From NCBI GenBank assembly GCA_964017065.1, contig OZ024787.1:5577301-5641300 (forward strand): a stretch of DNA of 64,000 nucleotides, given 5' to 3'. The position numbers and the translations under genes are program-made. Numbering within the stretch: position 1 is the first letter of the stretch; every line of letters starts with the position of its first letter. Positions 32,939 through 44,528 of the stretch are shown here, in pieces. Under the pieces are notes generated by a model. The model did not search any database and was not told where the DNA came from. It was given only the letters and a program-made list of their open reading frames with translations. The stretch is from Haliclona indistincta (lineage: Eukaryota > Porifera > Demospongiae > Haplosclerida > Chalinidae).

Positions 32939-33873
32939 TTAGAATGATGAGTTGGTAGGTTGCTGGCGATATCTCAGAGGTATGTTGACTGATCGCCCAA
33001 TCTTAGTCATCCTTGCCTTTTGTTCTATAATCTTGCTTTGCTTCCATACAAATACATCATCAACCTGCATTTGAATAATTTTTGTGATCGTTCATGTTGG
33101 GCGCGAAATTTAAACTTGTAGTTCTACATTACGAGTTTTGTCAAATTTTTTTAAAATTATTTCCCGGAAAATCACACATGTGAAATAGTCTATGCCTTCT
33201 GTAATCTCAGTATAGCACTCTCTAATCTCGAGTTGTCTGAAAGTATTTTCAGTATCCGTTGATCCTGTGCAGATTTTCAGCCTCAACAAAGGCTAACTTC
33301 GAGTACAAGTCTGTCAACCTAAACTTATTAACAATAGTGATTGTTTACCATTTTCTTTGAAGAGGAATGTCAATTACAATTCCTGATGAATCTACCACTG
33401 CCACTAACATTCTACTCACATACATGCACAATTGCACATGTACATAATAGAATTCAAATTTACCCTGGTCTAAAGAGGGATATATTTCCAGCTTCAATTC
33501 GCTAATAACATAATTAATACAACCACATGATAAACTGTGATCAGAATAATTATTCTCACTCCTGCACCAGAGAATGAGGACCTCATGGGAGTGCGTCGCT
33601 TGGCTGGTGGTGGATGAACTGGTTGAGGCTGCTCAGTTTCCTCAGCCTCTGAGCTAGTACTTGATTCCTATAAAAATTTATATTATTATGCGCTTTCCAA
33701 AGTTTCCATTGCTAACTAACATCACTTGAATCTGGCCATTGTGTGTCAGTTCTACTACTTTTCCTTTTTCCCTGAGACTGTCTTAGTACTCTGCATTCAT
33801 AGAAGTAAATTATGCTGGGCTTAAGTGAATACTGATAACCAACATGTGATTCCTTTCCTTTGCCAGACTTCTC
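32939..33873 (-). CDS. Three consecutive 3' exons of a multi-exon gene
   Basis: Exons at 33,873-33,721 (51 codons), 33,667-33,560 (36 codons) and 33,064-32,939 (41 codons and TAA) are all phase 0, with acceptors TATTGTAG, TTTATAG and AATGCAG and donors GTTAGTTAG and GTGAGAAT. They read HVGYQYSLKPSIIYFYECRV…, then EAEETEQPQPVHPPPAKRRT…, then VDDVFVWKQSKIIEQKARMT…. The first exon's SIIYFYE followed by a GKRKSS cluster parallels EITIWFYQ…GKRSA in the 315-aa gene, so the two may be related. The upstream gene at 35.6-37.0 kb ends its last visible exon in phase 0, so these may be its 3' exons across a 1.7-kb intron. Function unknown. Confidence 0.5.
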
Positions 33874-33879
33874 CTACAA

Positions 33880-35610
33880 TAATAATAACAACTTTGACAG
33901 GAATAGCTATGTTATTAACTTAACTGTAACACAGTGCTTCTTCTTTTCATGTGGCTATTATTATGTGGAAGCAAATAGAATTTTAATAATTGATGATGCA
34001 GAAAAGAATTATTACATGTCTATCTACGTTTTTGCTTGATCTGTCAGCTTCATCCATTGGTAGTTTCTACAAAAGTGCAGTTTATGTAAAACTCATTATA
34101 AATAAGAGAATTAACTTTATGTATAGGTTAACCCATGGGTTCCGAGGCGGTATGGGATATACCCGAGGCATGAAGGTGCATGTAGCTAGCAGCTGCTGAT
34201 CTAGTAGCTCCAGAGAACTGCAAAAAAATGGAAATGCTCCTAGAACTCCTGATCACTCAAAGATTGGATTGTAGAAAAGATGCCTATGGAATGTCATGGA
34301 TTATTCAACATTATGTCATTATTAAATTGGCTTCAGCTTGTGGTACCCCCTGGTTTACTCCCATTTGGGGAAACTAAGACAGTCTCTTAGCATGCTCCTT
34401 CCACTGTTAATAGCTATTCCTCCCACAGTTGTGATAGCTGTTAGCCAAATGCAACCTTCTACTTGACTGTCCCTAGAAAACATTTTAACTTTCTACAAGT
34501 ACTAATCAAAAACACTGTAATTATAGACTTGAGGTCATCCTGATGGAGGCTCTTGGCTTGCATGTGTACGCACAGGCTCAAGGTCACCCTTTCCTGTTAT
34601 GGACTTTACTAGTGACATAATTGCAAGTACAGTACTGTACACAATGGGTATATGAACCACAATATTGTTTTCAATTTTTTACTTCTGCAGGTAACAAGGA
34701 GCAGACCTGGGTCTACACTCGTGTACCAATCAAAACTAAAGCCTGATTCACAATGACGCTGGTATACGTAGCCTATCTGTCAAGCGAGTGTCGCGGAAAG
34801 AATGCCTTTTTATAATTACTGCAGCAAAATAAACATGTGACTTTGGTTTAACACTGCAACAGCAATGCTAGAATGTAGTGTTGGGATGAAACTTGCATGC
34901 GTTACGCTGGCGCCAGCATCATGTTGTGAACCATGCAGGCTTTAGTCTACAATAACTTCTAATAATTATTGTAATTATTATTTTTATCATACAAAAAATT
35001 TAATCAACAACAACGTTGTCATCAAGTGTAATGCTTGACCAACGCCATTGTTGGGAGGTACTTGTAGGCGTGGTTAATTTTATCAGGTGACAAGCTTGTG
35101 ATCAGCTTGCTAGTTAGTGCTCTCTTGCCATTATCTTCTTGTATTGAAGAACTGACTGATCTGGCTGAACTATACTGTAAGTTTAATTATTCTAACTACT
35201 ATAACTTGGCTGGGATACAGCAGGATAATGAACATTCTTGGTTAGGATTATGTTGCTCTTGGGATGATCTGAGTCAATCACATTCTTAACTACTATAACT
35301 TGGCTGGGATACAGCTGGATAATGACATACGTTCTTGTGATGATCGGAGTCAATCACTTCCAAGCTAAGCAGATGTTTATCTGTAGTGGAGAAATCCATT
35401 TCAAGTATTAATATAAAAATTATTGATGCAAACTAAAAAGTGACAGTTATAATGGCTCATCGATTACAGCTGTATAACATGACAATTAGTGCAAGGACAA
35501 AAATTTGTCAGCTTTATACAGCCACAATAAACTGGTCTGTTTTAGATTAGAACTACCAGCATTTTCCAGACACATCATACTATACTGCTATGAATTATCA
35601 TTACTTTGTT
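33880..35610. other. Possible long intron; tandem duplication
   Basis: A segment of roughly 85-90 bp (TAACTACTATAACTTGGCTG…GAGTCAATCAC) occurs at about 35,197-35,283 and again, shortened, at about 35,286-35,358. No exon was supported in between, although short exons could be missed. Confidence 0.4.
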
Positions 35611-35616
35611 ACTCAC

Positions 35617-36962
35617 TTGTGGTATACCCCTACGGGAATGACGACTGCACCGGGAACGATGACGACGTGATCTCTAGTAAAAATTATTATAATTATCACT
35701 GTAACAGCCTGGTGGTATGCATCATGGCTAAGGCTCAAATTATGATTCACATGCATGTATCCGAAATAAATCAATCTAAATACCTTTGCAGGAGGATGAA
35801 GTTGTAGGGGACCTTGGACCTGGGCTGGCGGCTGGGCTCGCGGTTGTACGAGAACTGGAGGAGCAGCTGCCACCAGTGGCTGAGGGAATTGTAGAGCTGG
35901 AGCAGCTGCAGGCAGTGGCTGAGGGAGTTGTAGAGCTGGAGCAGCTGCGGGCGGCAGCTGAGGGAGTTGTAGAGCTGGAGCAGCTGCGGGCGGCAGCTGA
36001 GGGAGTTGTAGAGCTGGAGCAGCTGCGGGCGGCTGCTGAGGGAGTTGTAGAGCTGGAGCAGCTGGCTGAAGGAGTTGTAGAGCTGGAGCAGCTGCAGGCG
36101 GCGGCTGAGGGAGTTGTGGAGCATGAATAGCTGCCGGCGGCTGAGGGAGTTGGGCCCAGGGTTGTATGGGATCGGGAGCTGGAGCAGCTGCCACCAGCGG
36201 CTGAGGGAGTTGTAGTGCTGGAGCAGCTGCCGGCGGCCGAGGGAGCTGGTCCCGGGGTTGTACCAGAGCTGGGCCCGGAGTTGTACCAGAGCTGGAGCAC
36301 CTGCCGGCGGCTGCTGAGGGAGTTGTACAGCTGGAGCACCTGCCGGCGGCTGAGCGAGCCGGGCCCGGGGTTGTACCGGAGCTGGAGCAGCTGCAGGCGG
36401 CGGCTGAGGGAATTGTGGAGCATGAGCAGCTGCCGGCGGTTGAGGGAGTTGGGCCCAGGGTTGTATGGGATCGGGAGCTGGAACAGCTGCCGCCAGCGGC
36501 TGAGGAAGTTGTAGCACTGGAGCAGCTGGCGGCGGCTGAGGGAGCTGGGCCAGGGGTTGTACGAGAGCTGCAGCAGCTGCCGGTTGGTTGAGTACGGGAG
36601 CTGCCGGCTGTTGGTGAGGCACTGCTGGTGCGCATGCAACCACGGGAGCCGGAGAGGAAGAAAAATTCGGTACTGACTGCGTCTGTCAACGTAAAAGATG
36701 TACAGCTAAGCGTCATGCATGGACAACTTACAAGTTCACTCATCCTCAGCTGCGAGTGCAAGTCTCTGGTTTCCTCTTCAGATGCAGAATCGCTAAAACA
36801 ATCAAAACTACCTAAAAAGCAAATAGACCCAGAGAGCATTGTATACTAAGTTAACAACTAGGTACAAATGAACTAACCGTTACTAATTTCAAGAGCAGCC
36901 GCTGCTAGTTCCGCTTCCTCAGCTTGGCGCCTCTTCGCAGCAGCTCTGGTTCTGTTTGCCAT
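35617..36962 (-). CDS. Pro-rich family gene A (minisatellite exon)
   Basis: Exon 1, 36,962-36,878, starts MANRTRAAAKRRQAEEAELA and ends EISN. Exon 2, 36,811-36,732, reads GSFDCFSDSASEEETRDLHS. Exon 3, 36,682-35,784 (899 nt), is a Pro/Ala/Gln/Leu-rich minisatellite with units like QLPQPPPAAPVL and ends HPPAK. Exon 4, 35,673-35,617, is Arg-rich (RSRRHRSRCSRHSRRGIPQ). All splice sites are GT-AG and phases agree. Within exon 3 near 36,245-36,290 a 23-bp tandem duplication shifts the frame, so the repeat is open in two different frames before and after it. The opposite strand is also open by composition. Likely a nuclear, disordered protein, by composition only. It shares exon order with the genes at 49-50 kb and 58.6-60.5 kb. 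Confidence 0.6.
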
Positions 36963-36969
36963 GTATGCG

Positions 36970-38020
36970 GCATGCGCTTGATGCGACACGTGCTTATACT
37001 AGCACGTGATATATAAATTGCATGGGGTTTCTTAATGTCATACCACCCAAAAATTACCACCATGTCGATTTCGATGAGTATCGCCGTATGCATGGAGAGC
37101 GCATATTGAAGTCTACAGTCATCCAAATATAACTCAGCGAGTAAGCTCGTGTGCGATCACCATTCTGCTGCTTGCCAGATAATTTAACGGCCGTACAAAA
37201 TTGTCTACAGTTCAGTGATTGAGTTCACTAATTCGAATATGCGTGAGTGCGTGCGTGGTTATCATAGGCATGAATGTGCCTATGAATGTGCCTACATAAT
37301 TTAAAATCATGTATTTTAGCTGGTTGCTAGGGGATTGTATCTCATAAACTACTGCTGATATTCCAAGAAACCAAAGAACTATATGCTACAAAACTGGCGA
37401 AGGCTGCACATTGCAATTAACTATACTGAGCGCTGAAAGTGCCAGATGGAAACGTGACGGGCACGGCTACTTAGGCTAATAAAACTTTCGTTTTCTCAGG
37501 TAGTAGAACTTCAGATTGTGGATATTATACATACTTCAACAAGGCGAAGAAAGTAACATGGAGCTTTTTTGTGTATTTTGCTTGAAAGTGCGATTATGAG
37601 CTGCTTATCTCGTGGTTTTTCTACTCAGAGGGAGTTTATTTTAAAAATATGTTACGGTCTTTATCAGGTCGCTAATAGTCATATATCCAATTTTGGGTCT
37701 ATTCTGAAGGCCACAGACTGAGTTTATTGAGGAATTTTTAATGTGCTTGTACAAATAGTATACGTAGTGAATATCATTTGTGGTGTTCTAAAAATGTCCA
37801 ACTTGTACTTGAACTCCATATATTATTTGAAGCTCACTGTAAAAAGAAAAAGGACACAAACAAGAAAAGTAATAGAGATTTCTGATGAACGGCTGCTGAT
37901 GAAATTAAATTTTTCATAAATACACAATCAGGGGTATACTACAAATACCGGGTAATAATTTTAACTGCATGTACTAAGTATATCAAAGGGCCTATAGATT
38001 AATAAAATACCACACAGCCT
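36970..38020. other. No identifiable gene
   Basis: This interval contains the probable 5' flank of the minus-strand Pro-rich gene A and then AT-rich sequence. No motif seen. Confidence 0.45.
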
Positions 38021-38028
38021 ATTACTAG

Positions 38029-39241
38029 TCCTACTCAGCTGGCAATTGAGTCTGATATTTCGACAGACACTGATTATAGTGAACCACAAGAAGAAATACC
38101 TTTTGGTATGTAATCCAATCACTATACTTGTATTTGTGATACAGATCTGAATTTTATGTGCTCTAGAGATGAATTTGACTATTCACCGTTTCCTTCACGC
38201 ACATTCGCTTTGCTGTATATGCTTCTACATGGCTTTCGGCCTTTTGGTATAATAATCCTTACAGTTGTTATGGTAACTACAACGTGCTCTCCGCCGATGC
38301 GACTAGTACCATGGCTGCTTCTACTATCCTGAGAGAGATTATAACGATGCAAGAATTGAAAAAGAAAACTAAAGTAGTCGAAAATGTGGTTTTGAGTGCG
38401 GAGAAAGTACTGGCAAACGAATATACATTGCTACACCAGTTCAAGAACCTTGTGGAAGCCTTGTCGGCGATCGAGCTACAAGACCATGCTGCATTTTGTC
38501 GCAATGTAAAAGCTGTTCAGCACCAAAAGAGCAAAACTGTGGAAACTTTTCCGTAGATTCTCCATCAAAGAAGGCCTTCAAATGTGCTATGAATGCAACT
38601 CAGCGATGGCACTAGGCGCCAACGATATATTTTGGCAGCTTTTGATGGAGAAGGTCTTTATTAAAGACGTATTGGCACAATTCACTCCCGCTGCTAGTAG
38701 TGAAACTCCTGTCTCATGTTGTGACCAACTTTCGCATGTCGAAGAGAATGCCATCAGATTCACTGCCGGAGCTCTGTTGAGAAAACTAGAAAAACATATT
38801 CGAAACAAAAAGCCAGCAAAACAGCCCGCTTGTGCACAGTTGCACTAAACAATATGGCTTAAAACTTTCTACAAGCAGTGTACAACCCTCTATGGACAGT
38901 TCAGCTGAGTGGACAGCACTTGCCGATAGAGGTGGACTCTATCACGTTGATGACAGTTTGTTTGTTGCTCTAGAGCTGGCCTGTCACGGTGTGTTAGATA
39001 CCATCCTAGAGTCAAAAGGAGAAGGAATTGAGAGAGTGAAAAAAGAGAATATTGCCTGGCTATGCAATGACGAAGAGGTGCAGTTTTTGTGGAACGTGGT
39101 AGTGATGGACAATGATGAGACTGCTGCAGCTGTGGTCAGACACTTTTGCAAGAAATTGCTTACAAGTGGATCACTACCAGTGGCTACAGCAAGGTCAGAA
39201 AGCTCAAAGAGGACTACAAGAAGCAAAAGAAAGAAGTGTTA
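38029..39241 (+). pseudogene. Plus-strand transposon-like gene, broken
   Basis: Exon-like pieces at 38,029-38,106 (PTQLAIESDISTDTDYSEPQ…, donor GTATGT) and 38,145-38,246 (DLNFMCSRDEFDYSPFPSRT then FALLYMLLHGFRPFG) splice in phase. Three overlapping frames follow: 38,311-38,555 (MAASTILREIITMQELKKKT…), 38,582-38,848 (…HVEENAIRFTAGALLRKLEK) and 38,832-39,241 (…EWTALADRGGLYHVDDSLF…). The combination of an AIRFTAGALLRKL block and an ADRGGL block resembles proteins next to transposases in invertebrates (from memory). At least two frame changes break it. A short similar scrap lies at 14.1 kb. No catalytic domain is recognised. Confidence 0.4.
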
Positions 39242-39249
39242 AAAGGAAA

Positions 39250-40185
39250 GCATTCACTCAGAAACGAACTAGCTTCTAAAGACAATGAGGAAATTATTGA
39301 AGAATAATTATAATCTTGTATAACTCCTGTATAATTTCAACTCTGTTACACACAAAGTCATGACTTATTGTAACAATCACTGTAACTTTCGACAAACATG
39401 TCTTTTTTTAAGTGGGCGACTTAGACCATCGATGTCATCTGAGCTGCTTAGCACGTTTTTTCACATTCCCACCTTGTCCAATCGCCAAAGTTCTCTGAAT
39501 TCTGATAGCCTGAGCATTATAATCGTGCGTGCTTTGCGCAAACCAGAAAACTTTGAGGGGTTCTCATAAATCTAATTAAAAAATAATCTCACATAACATG
39601 TATGCACATTCTATCCTATTATAGCTTACCGGAAGTTGGTTTTCAGCTTGATTTGTGAGTGTCTCATCGAACGTGACAGCTGAGCTCTTAAATTATTCCG
39701 AAATATGGAACATGCAGGACAGCGAGGCAATTTGGAATTGTCAACCAAAAGATGACACTGAGATGACCGGACTGTTAAAGGATGGTACTCACCATTCAAA
39801 CAGACACAAGCATTGCGATCAAGATAGCCTACAACATTTTGTGTTGGAGATAAGAACTGCTTATTCTTTTGGATTTGCTGAGATTAACAAAATCATGATC
39901 AGTATTACCAACACAAGTGCTGAGATTAGACAGATGAGATAGAAGAAGACAAATATCGGGGACATTGAGCACCAATGGTAAATTACGCAGGAGAGGAATC
40001 AGGCTGGGGTTCAGTAAATGACCATGGATGTACACCTGCCAAGTTTGGAATGTGCTAGCCACAACTAAAGTTCTAGTAACTACTAGAGGCTGGCATTCTT
40101 GGCAAGGCTGATGTTCTATCATGCAGAGGTGCAGGTCAGAGGGAGCATCATTAGCAGAAACATTCATCCACGGAGATGGAATTTC
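39250..40185. other. One unassigned plus-strand ORF
   Basis: The plus frame 39,655-39,942 (…SEAIWNCQPKDDTEMTGLLK…) has balanced composition and could be an exon, but no splice sites or motifs confirm it. The remainder is empty. Confidence 0.3.
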
Positions 40186-40192
40186 AATGCTA

Positions 40193-40440
40193 TCAAATTC
40201 TGCTTATTGTGGAACAGATGGTAGGTAGTGAGGGTGAGGTTGCAGGTGTTGTTGCTGTAGATAGTGATGTTAGTGATGTTGGTGTTACTGGTGATGATGG
40301 TGGTGGTGTTATTCCTGGAGCAGGTAACACGAGTGTTATTGGTCCTGGTGCTGATAGTGTTGATGCTACTGGAGGTAATGTTGCTGGAGTGGGTATAGTG
40401 ACTGCTGATGGTGTAACTACAGGTAATGGTGTTGTTCTCC
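40193..40440 (-). CDS. Pro/Thr-rich low-complexity exon candidate
   Basis: A minus frame reads TTPLPVVTPSAVTIPTPATL then PPVASTLSAPGPITLVLPAP and a Ser/Thr/Pro tail. The composition resembles the Pro-rich minisatellite exons elsewhere on this strand, but the flanking exon set was not found. The plus strand of the same DNA is open as a Val/Gly/Asp repeat. Confidence 0.25.
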
Positions 40441-40639
40441 ACCAGTTCCAAAAATTATGAGTCAGACTATTCTTCCTAGGTTTCCTGCTCGATGTTACTG
40501 GTGCTGTTGTTATTGCTGGAGAAGGCATTGCTAGTGCTATTACAGTGCAACAAGGCATAAACTGCCAAAAATTATATTTAAAATAACTTTTCTTCAGTAA
40601 TAATATTCGCATAGCAACCATAGCAAATCTAATTCGCTC

Positions 40640-41736
40640 ATGTATTGCCTTTCATTTGATGTAACTCTCGACACTATCTGCTGTAGTTTGTGCGTTGCTA
40701 TGGACTGACCAATCAGATTAAGGTATCGCCTACGCAATTATTCTAAATAACGCCTACCTACGTGGAAATTGATGCTTACAATTATTGTAGCAGTAGCCAG
40801 GCCAATACAAACACAATGCCTAAGAAGTCTAAGTGAAACATCTAGCTGGACAATGCAAGGGAATCAAAGGTATATAAGCCTAGCTCTTCTACTGGTTCTT
40901 CTCAATTTGAAATTTCTGTTTGTGGGCCCTGCTACAACTCCTACCAGTCATGCTCCACTGACAGCTGCACCATCTCAAACTAGGCAAGGCAGTATATTTT
41001 TGCATACTTAGAGGGCCATAAGCCAGGCAAAGAACTAGAAAACCAGGTGAATAAGTATAAACAAGTCTTTAAGTCACATAGGAGGGTTGGTGTAAACGAT
41101 TAGAATTTTATTTTGTGCATAACTTTGTTTATTTTTGTTTATTCAAAAAAAGCTTCTGTAATTCTATTAAGCAATGAGTAAACTAGTAGTTCGAGTAATT
41201 TGAACTTGTTACCTTTGAATTTATGAAAGTTGATTCGAAAATAGAGAAATGACCAAAATATTTAATTTTTGCTGTCTATAAACTACAATTAAAAAAACCC
41301 TCTGTAAATATTATGTGCATATGGTGTAGAATTAGCTAATAAAATTGTAAAGACTTAAGAAAAATAATAGAAGACTTGATACAATTTTTGACCGTTTTGA
41401 ATATTGGAATAACCAGTGTGCCCATTCTGTACCAGCATTGTTAATGGTCTTTTTTAAAACTTTAACATGATGGCCATACCCTATACTCTCTCTACTGTAA
41501 GTAAAAATAAAATATCATCATTAGAAGCTGAGAAATGTATGTTTATACAAAAACGAGCAATTTGGCAGTTAATGCCTTGTTGCACTGTACTGTTTTTTTT
41601 TGTGGGTTAAAAGGATATGTCTATAAAAAAATTAGCAAAACTCAGAGCATGCATTTCATTATTATTAACTGTGACAAGTGCACTGACCTGTGATTTGAAC
41701 ATACGTCCAATTCTGGACGTACTTCGTCTTCCTTTA
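40640..41736. other. Flank of the retrotransposon, no gene
   Basis: AT-rich sequence without a supported frame, up to the BEL/Pao target duplication at 41,737. Confidence 0.45.
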
Positions 41737-41741
41737 CCTGT

Positions 41742-41873
41742 TGTTGACATCATTTCTATGACGTCATTTTTCATGTATATATTGTGCTGCTCAATAATAA
41801 TAATCTGTTCTGTTCTGTCCCTCTATGGTATCTCCATGTCGAGCGTTTTTAGTTTCGAGAAGATACACACACA
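41742..41873 (+). repeat. 5' LTR (132 bp)
   Basis: Starts TG and ends CA. Contains TGACGTCA at 41,759-41,766 and a TATATA stretch at 41,776, plausible promoter elements. Pairs with 47,514-47,645. Confidence 0.9.
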
Positions 41874-41972
41874 TTTCTGGTCCACCGAGCCGGATACTGT
41901 CTCTCTAGCAGTATCGCTACCACGCTACCGTTTGTGTCTGCTCAAGAACACGTGCTGTTCCCTGCGCTCGTC

Positions 41973-44528
41973 ATGGCTGCTGTCTACCGTAGGAAGAGAG
42001 GTTCTGTAAAAGGTCTGGTCACTCGTTTGAACACTCGTGTGAACAGTCTTGAGAGTTCCAAGCATACAGCTGTAACTATCGACGAAGTTCGTCGTATCAT
42101 TGTACGTCTACAAACGCTCACCGACGAATTCAAGCTGCACCACGATTCTATTCTCGAACTCGTGGATAATGAAGAAGTTCTCGCAGTCGAACAAGAAATA
42201 CTGGAAGCTCATGAAGACACAGTATCTAACCTATTCACTCGACTCGACAAGATTGCTGCCTCGTGTAATGTCGAAAAGGACACACAATCCAAGCAGGCTA
42301 CCAAGCGTCTCGAGTACTTGAAGAAGGAGATTGCTGCCATTCACGCAAGTATCTCCACACTTCCTGCGAGTAGTGACCACACATGCCTGCTACAACAACA
42401 AGAGGAGAAGCTAGGAGAGCTCAAGAAAGAACTCTCAGCCACCCGTCAGACTATTCTCTCCCTCGATATCGATGAGACTAGTACGTTGTCTGTACTACAG
42501 AAAGAAGTAGATGGTGATATCTTCAATTGTTCTCTCGAAATCCGCAAACTACTCTACTCTAAAGATGTAAAGCCTCACGAATCTGCTTCAGATGTCTCTG
42601 GCGTAAAGCTACCAAAACTTGATGTCCCAACTTTTGATGGTGATATCCTTCATTGGAGCAGCTTCTGGGAGCAATTTGTTACATCAGTTGACTCACGTAA
42701 ACATCTCAGCAATGCTGAAAAACTCGTGTATCTACAACATGCTGTAAAGAATGGATCTGCTGCTGGTGTCATCCAAGGACTATCACAGTCTGGAGAACAG
42801 TATACAGAAGCCGTGGGATGTCTCAGACAAAGATACGATCGACCACGTCTTGTTCACCAGATGCATGTACGCAAGATCATGGACATTCCTCGTATGAGAG
42901 AAGGCAGTGGAAAAGAAATACGACAACTACACGACACTGCATTGCAGCATCTTAGAGCACTCAGAGCTATGGGTCATGAGCCGTCAGGTTCATTCATCAC
43001 ATCATTACTTGAACTCAAGCTAGACTCGACAACTATGTTCGAATGGCAACAACACAGTCGATCTCAATCTGATGTTCCGCATTTTGAGGAGCTACTCGCT
43101 TTCATCAATCTGCGCGCTCAAGCAGCCGAAACTGTGATCCCAGACATCCGCAAGAAAAACCCTGAGCCACATCCTCCTCCAAGGAAGGACTTCAGAAGAA
43201 TTGGCTCGTTCAACTCTTTCGTTACTCCCAACGAGGGCATCTCTTGTGTTGTCTGTAAGTCAAACCATCTATTGCACGCATGTCCTGATTTCAAAGCTTT
43301 GGGTCATGAGAATAAGATGAGTTTGTTGAAGACAAATAATCTATGTACCAATTGTCTTAGACCAGGTCATTACAGCAAAGCATGTAAATCCCCTAACAGG
43401 TGTCGTATTTGTCATAAGCTTCACCACACTCTGCTACATGTAAACGATGTTAAGAAGAACGATGGCATTGTCAATACTAACCCTGCGAACAAGTCCCAGA
43501 CACCAGTTCATGTATCTAATCATGCTACTATGGGTAGTCAATCCAATGTATTGTTAATGACTTGTCGTGTCAATGTCAAATCACCAAATGGTTCTACGAT
43601 TGTATCAAGAGCATTGTTAGACTCTGGTTCATCAGCCTCTTTTATATCAGAGCGCCTTGTTCAAAGTTTACAGTTACCAAGGTCTGAACGCAACATTCGT
43701 GTTTCAGGCGTCGCCTGTCTCACCAGCACTCTGTCCGCACGATCGACAACAAGCTGTCTGATCTCGTCAACACATGACCCTACTAAAGAATTTAAAATCT
43801 CTGCTGTTATTGTCCCTCAGGTTACTTGTGATTTGCCGTTGAACAGTATCTCTCCTAATCCTGAGTGGAATCATCTCTCTGACATTAACCTTGCTGATCC
43901 GACGTTTGGTACTCGTAGCAGAATTGATCTATTGCTGGGAGTTGAGGTGTACACAGAGGTTATGTGCAGTGGCCGTAGGATCGGATCCACAGGTATACCA
44001 GATGCTTTTGAGACTCATCTTGGTTGGGTAGTCGCAGGCAACTATGGGAAGCCTTTGTTCACTCATACTGTCAGTTGTCATGTTCATGTACTCTCTGATG
44101 ATCTGTTGCGCAAATTCTGGGAATTAGAGAGTGCTCCACATACCGTTTTGTTATCCCCAGATGAGAAAGTTGCTGTAAATCATTTTCAAACTAAGCATTA
44201 TCGTGATGAATCAGGAAAGTTTGTTGTCCCGTTGCCTCGGAAACAGAATGTTAAACCGCTGGGCGAATCTCGATCTCAGGCTATTAAGCGATTCATCTCT
44301 TTCGAACGCTCATTGCATTCAAAGAACTTGTTCTCAGAGTTTCAGCCAGTCATTGAAGAATACTTCCAGAAAGGTCATGCCGAGGTAGTACCTGATGCTG
44401 ATATGCTGAAGCCTCCTCAATCTTGTTTTACATGCCTATGCACGCTGTACGAAAAGAATCGAGTTCCACGACTAAAATTAGAGCCGTATTTGACGCTTCA
44501 GCCAAGAGTTCTACTGGAGTGTCATTGA
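41973..44528 (+). CDS. BEL/Pao gag-protease ORF, running into reverse transcriptase
   Basis: I choose the ATG at 41,973 (MAAVYRRKRGSVKGL); the frame is open further upstream without an ATG. A helical region is followed by the DUF1759-type gag domain (KLDVPTFDGDILHWSSFWEQ, about residue 215), zinc knuckles (CVVCKSNHLLHAC, CTNCLRPGHYSKACK, CRICHKLHHTLLH, about residues 425-490), and a DUF1758-type aspartic protease (RALLDSGSSASFIS, about residue 550). The frame ends at 44,528 after leaving the pol frame near 44,420, where a one-base frame change lies in a T run at the start of the reverse transcriptase domain. It could be a lesion or an assembly error; I see no convincing slippery site. Confidence 0.85.
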   Translation: MAAVYRRKRGSVKGLVTRLNTRVNSLESSKHTAVTIDEVRRIIVRLQTLTDEFKLHHDSILELVDNEEVLAVEQEILEAHEDTVSNLFTRLDKIAASCNVEKDTQSKQATKRLEYLKKEIAAIHASISTLPASSDHTCLLQQQEEKLGELKKELSATRQTILSLDIDETSTLSVLQKEVDGDIFNCSLEIRKLLYSKDVKPHESASDVSGVKLPKLDVPTFDGDILHWSSFWEQFVTSVDSRKHLSNAEKLVYLQHAVKNGSAAGVIQGLSQSGEQYTEAVGCLRQRYDRPRLVHQMHVRKIMDIPRMREGSGKEIRQLHDTALQHLRALRAMGHEPSGSFITSLLELKLDSTTMFEWQQHSRSQSDVPHFEELLAFINLRAQAAETVIPDIRKKNPEPHPPPRKDFRRIGSFNSFVTPNEGISCVVCKSNHLLHACPDFKALGHENKMSLLKTNNLCTNCLRPGHYSKACKSPNRCRICHKLHHTLLHVNDVKKNDGIVNTNPANKSQTPVHVSNHATMGSQSNVLLMTCRVNVKSPNGSTIVSRALLDSGSSASFISERLVQSLQLPRSERNIRVSGVACLTSTLSARSTTSCLISSTHDPTKEFKISAVIVPQVTCDLPLNSISPNPEWNHLSDINLADPTFGTRSRIDLLLGVEVYTEVMCSGRRIGSTGIPDAFETHLGWVVAGNYGKPLFTHTVSCHVHVLSDDLLRKFWELESAPHTVLLSPDEKVAVNHFQTKHYRDESGKFVVPLPRKQNVKPLGESRSQAIKRFISFERSLHSKNLFSEFQPVIEEYFQKGHAEVVPDADMLKPPQSCFTCLCTLYEKNRVPRLKLEPYLTLQPRVLLECH

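Noticed and set aside
35786..36130. Plus-strand Glu/Leu repeat ORFs at 35.8-36.5 kb
   Set aside because: Antisense shadow of the Pro-rich exon of gene A.
44420..44430. Programmed -1 frameshift between gag and pol of the BEL element
   Set aside because: No convincing slippery heptamer or downstream structure; it lies inside the reverse transcriptase domain where related elements have one continuous frame, so a lesion or sequencing error is more likely.
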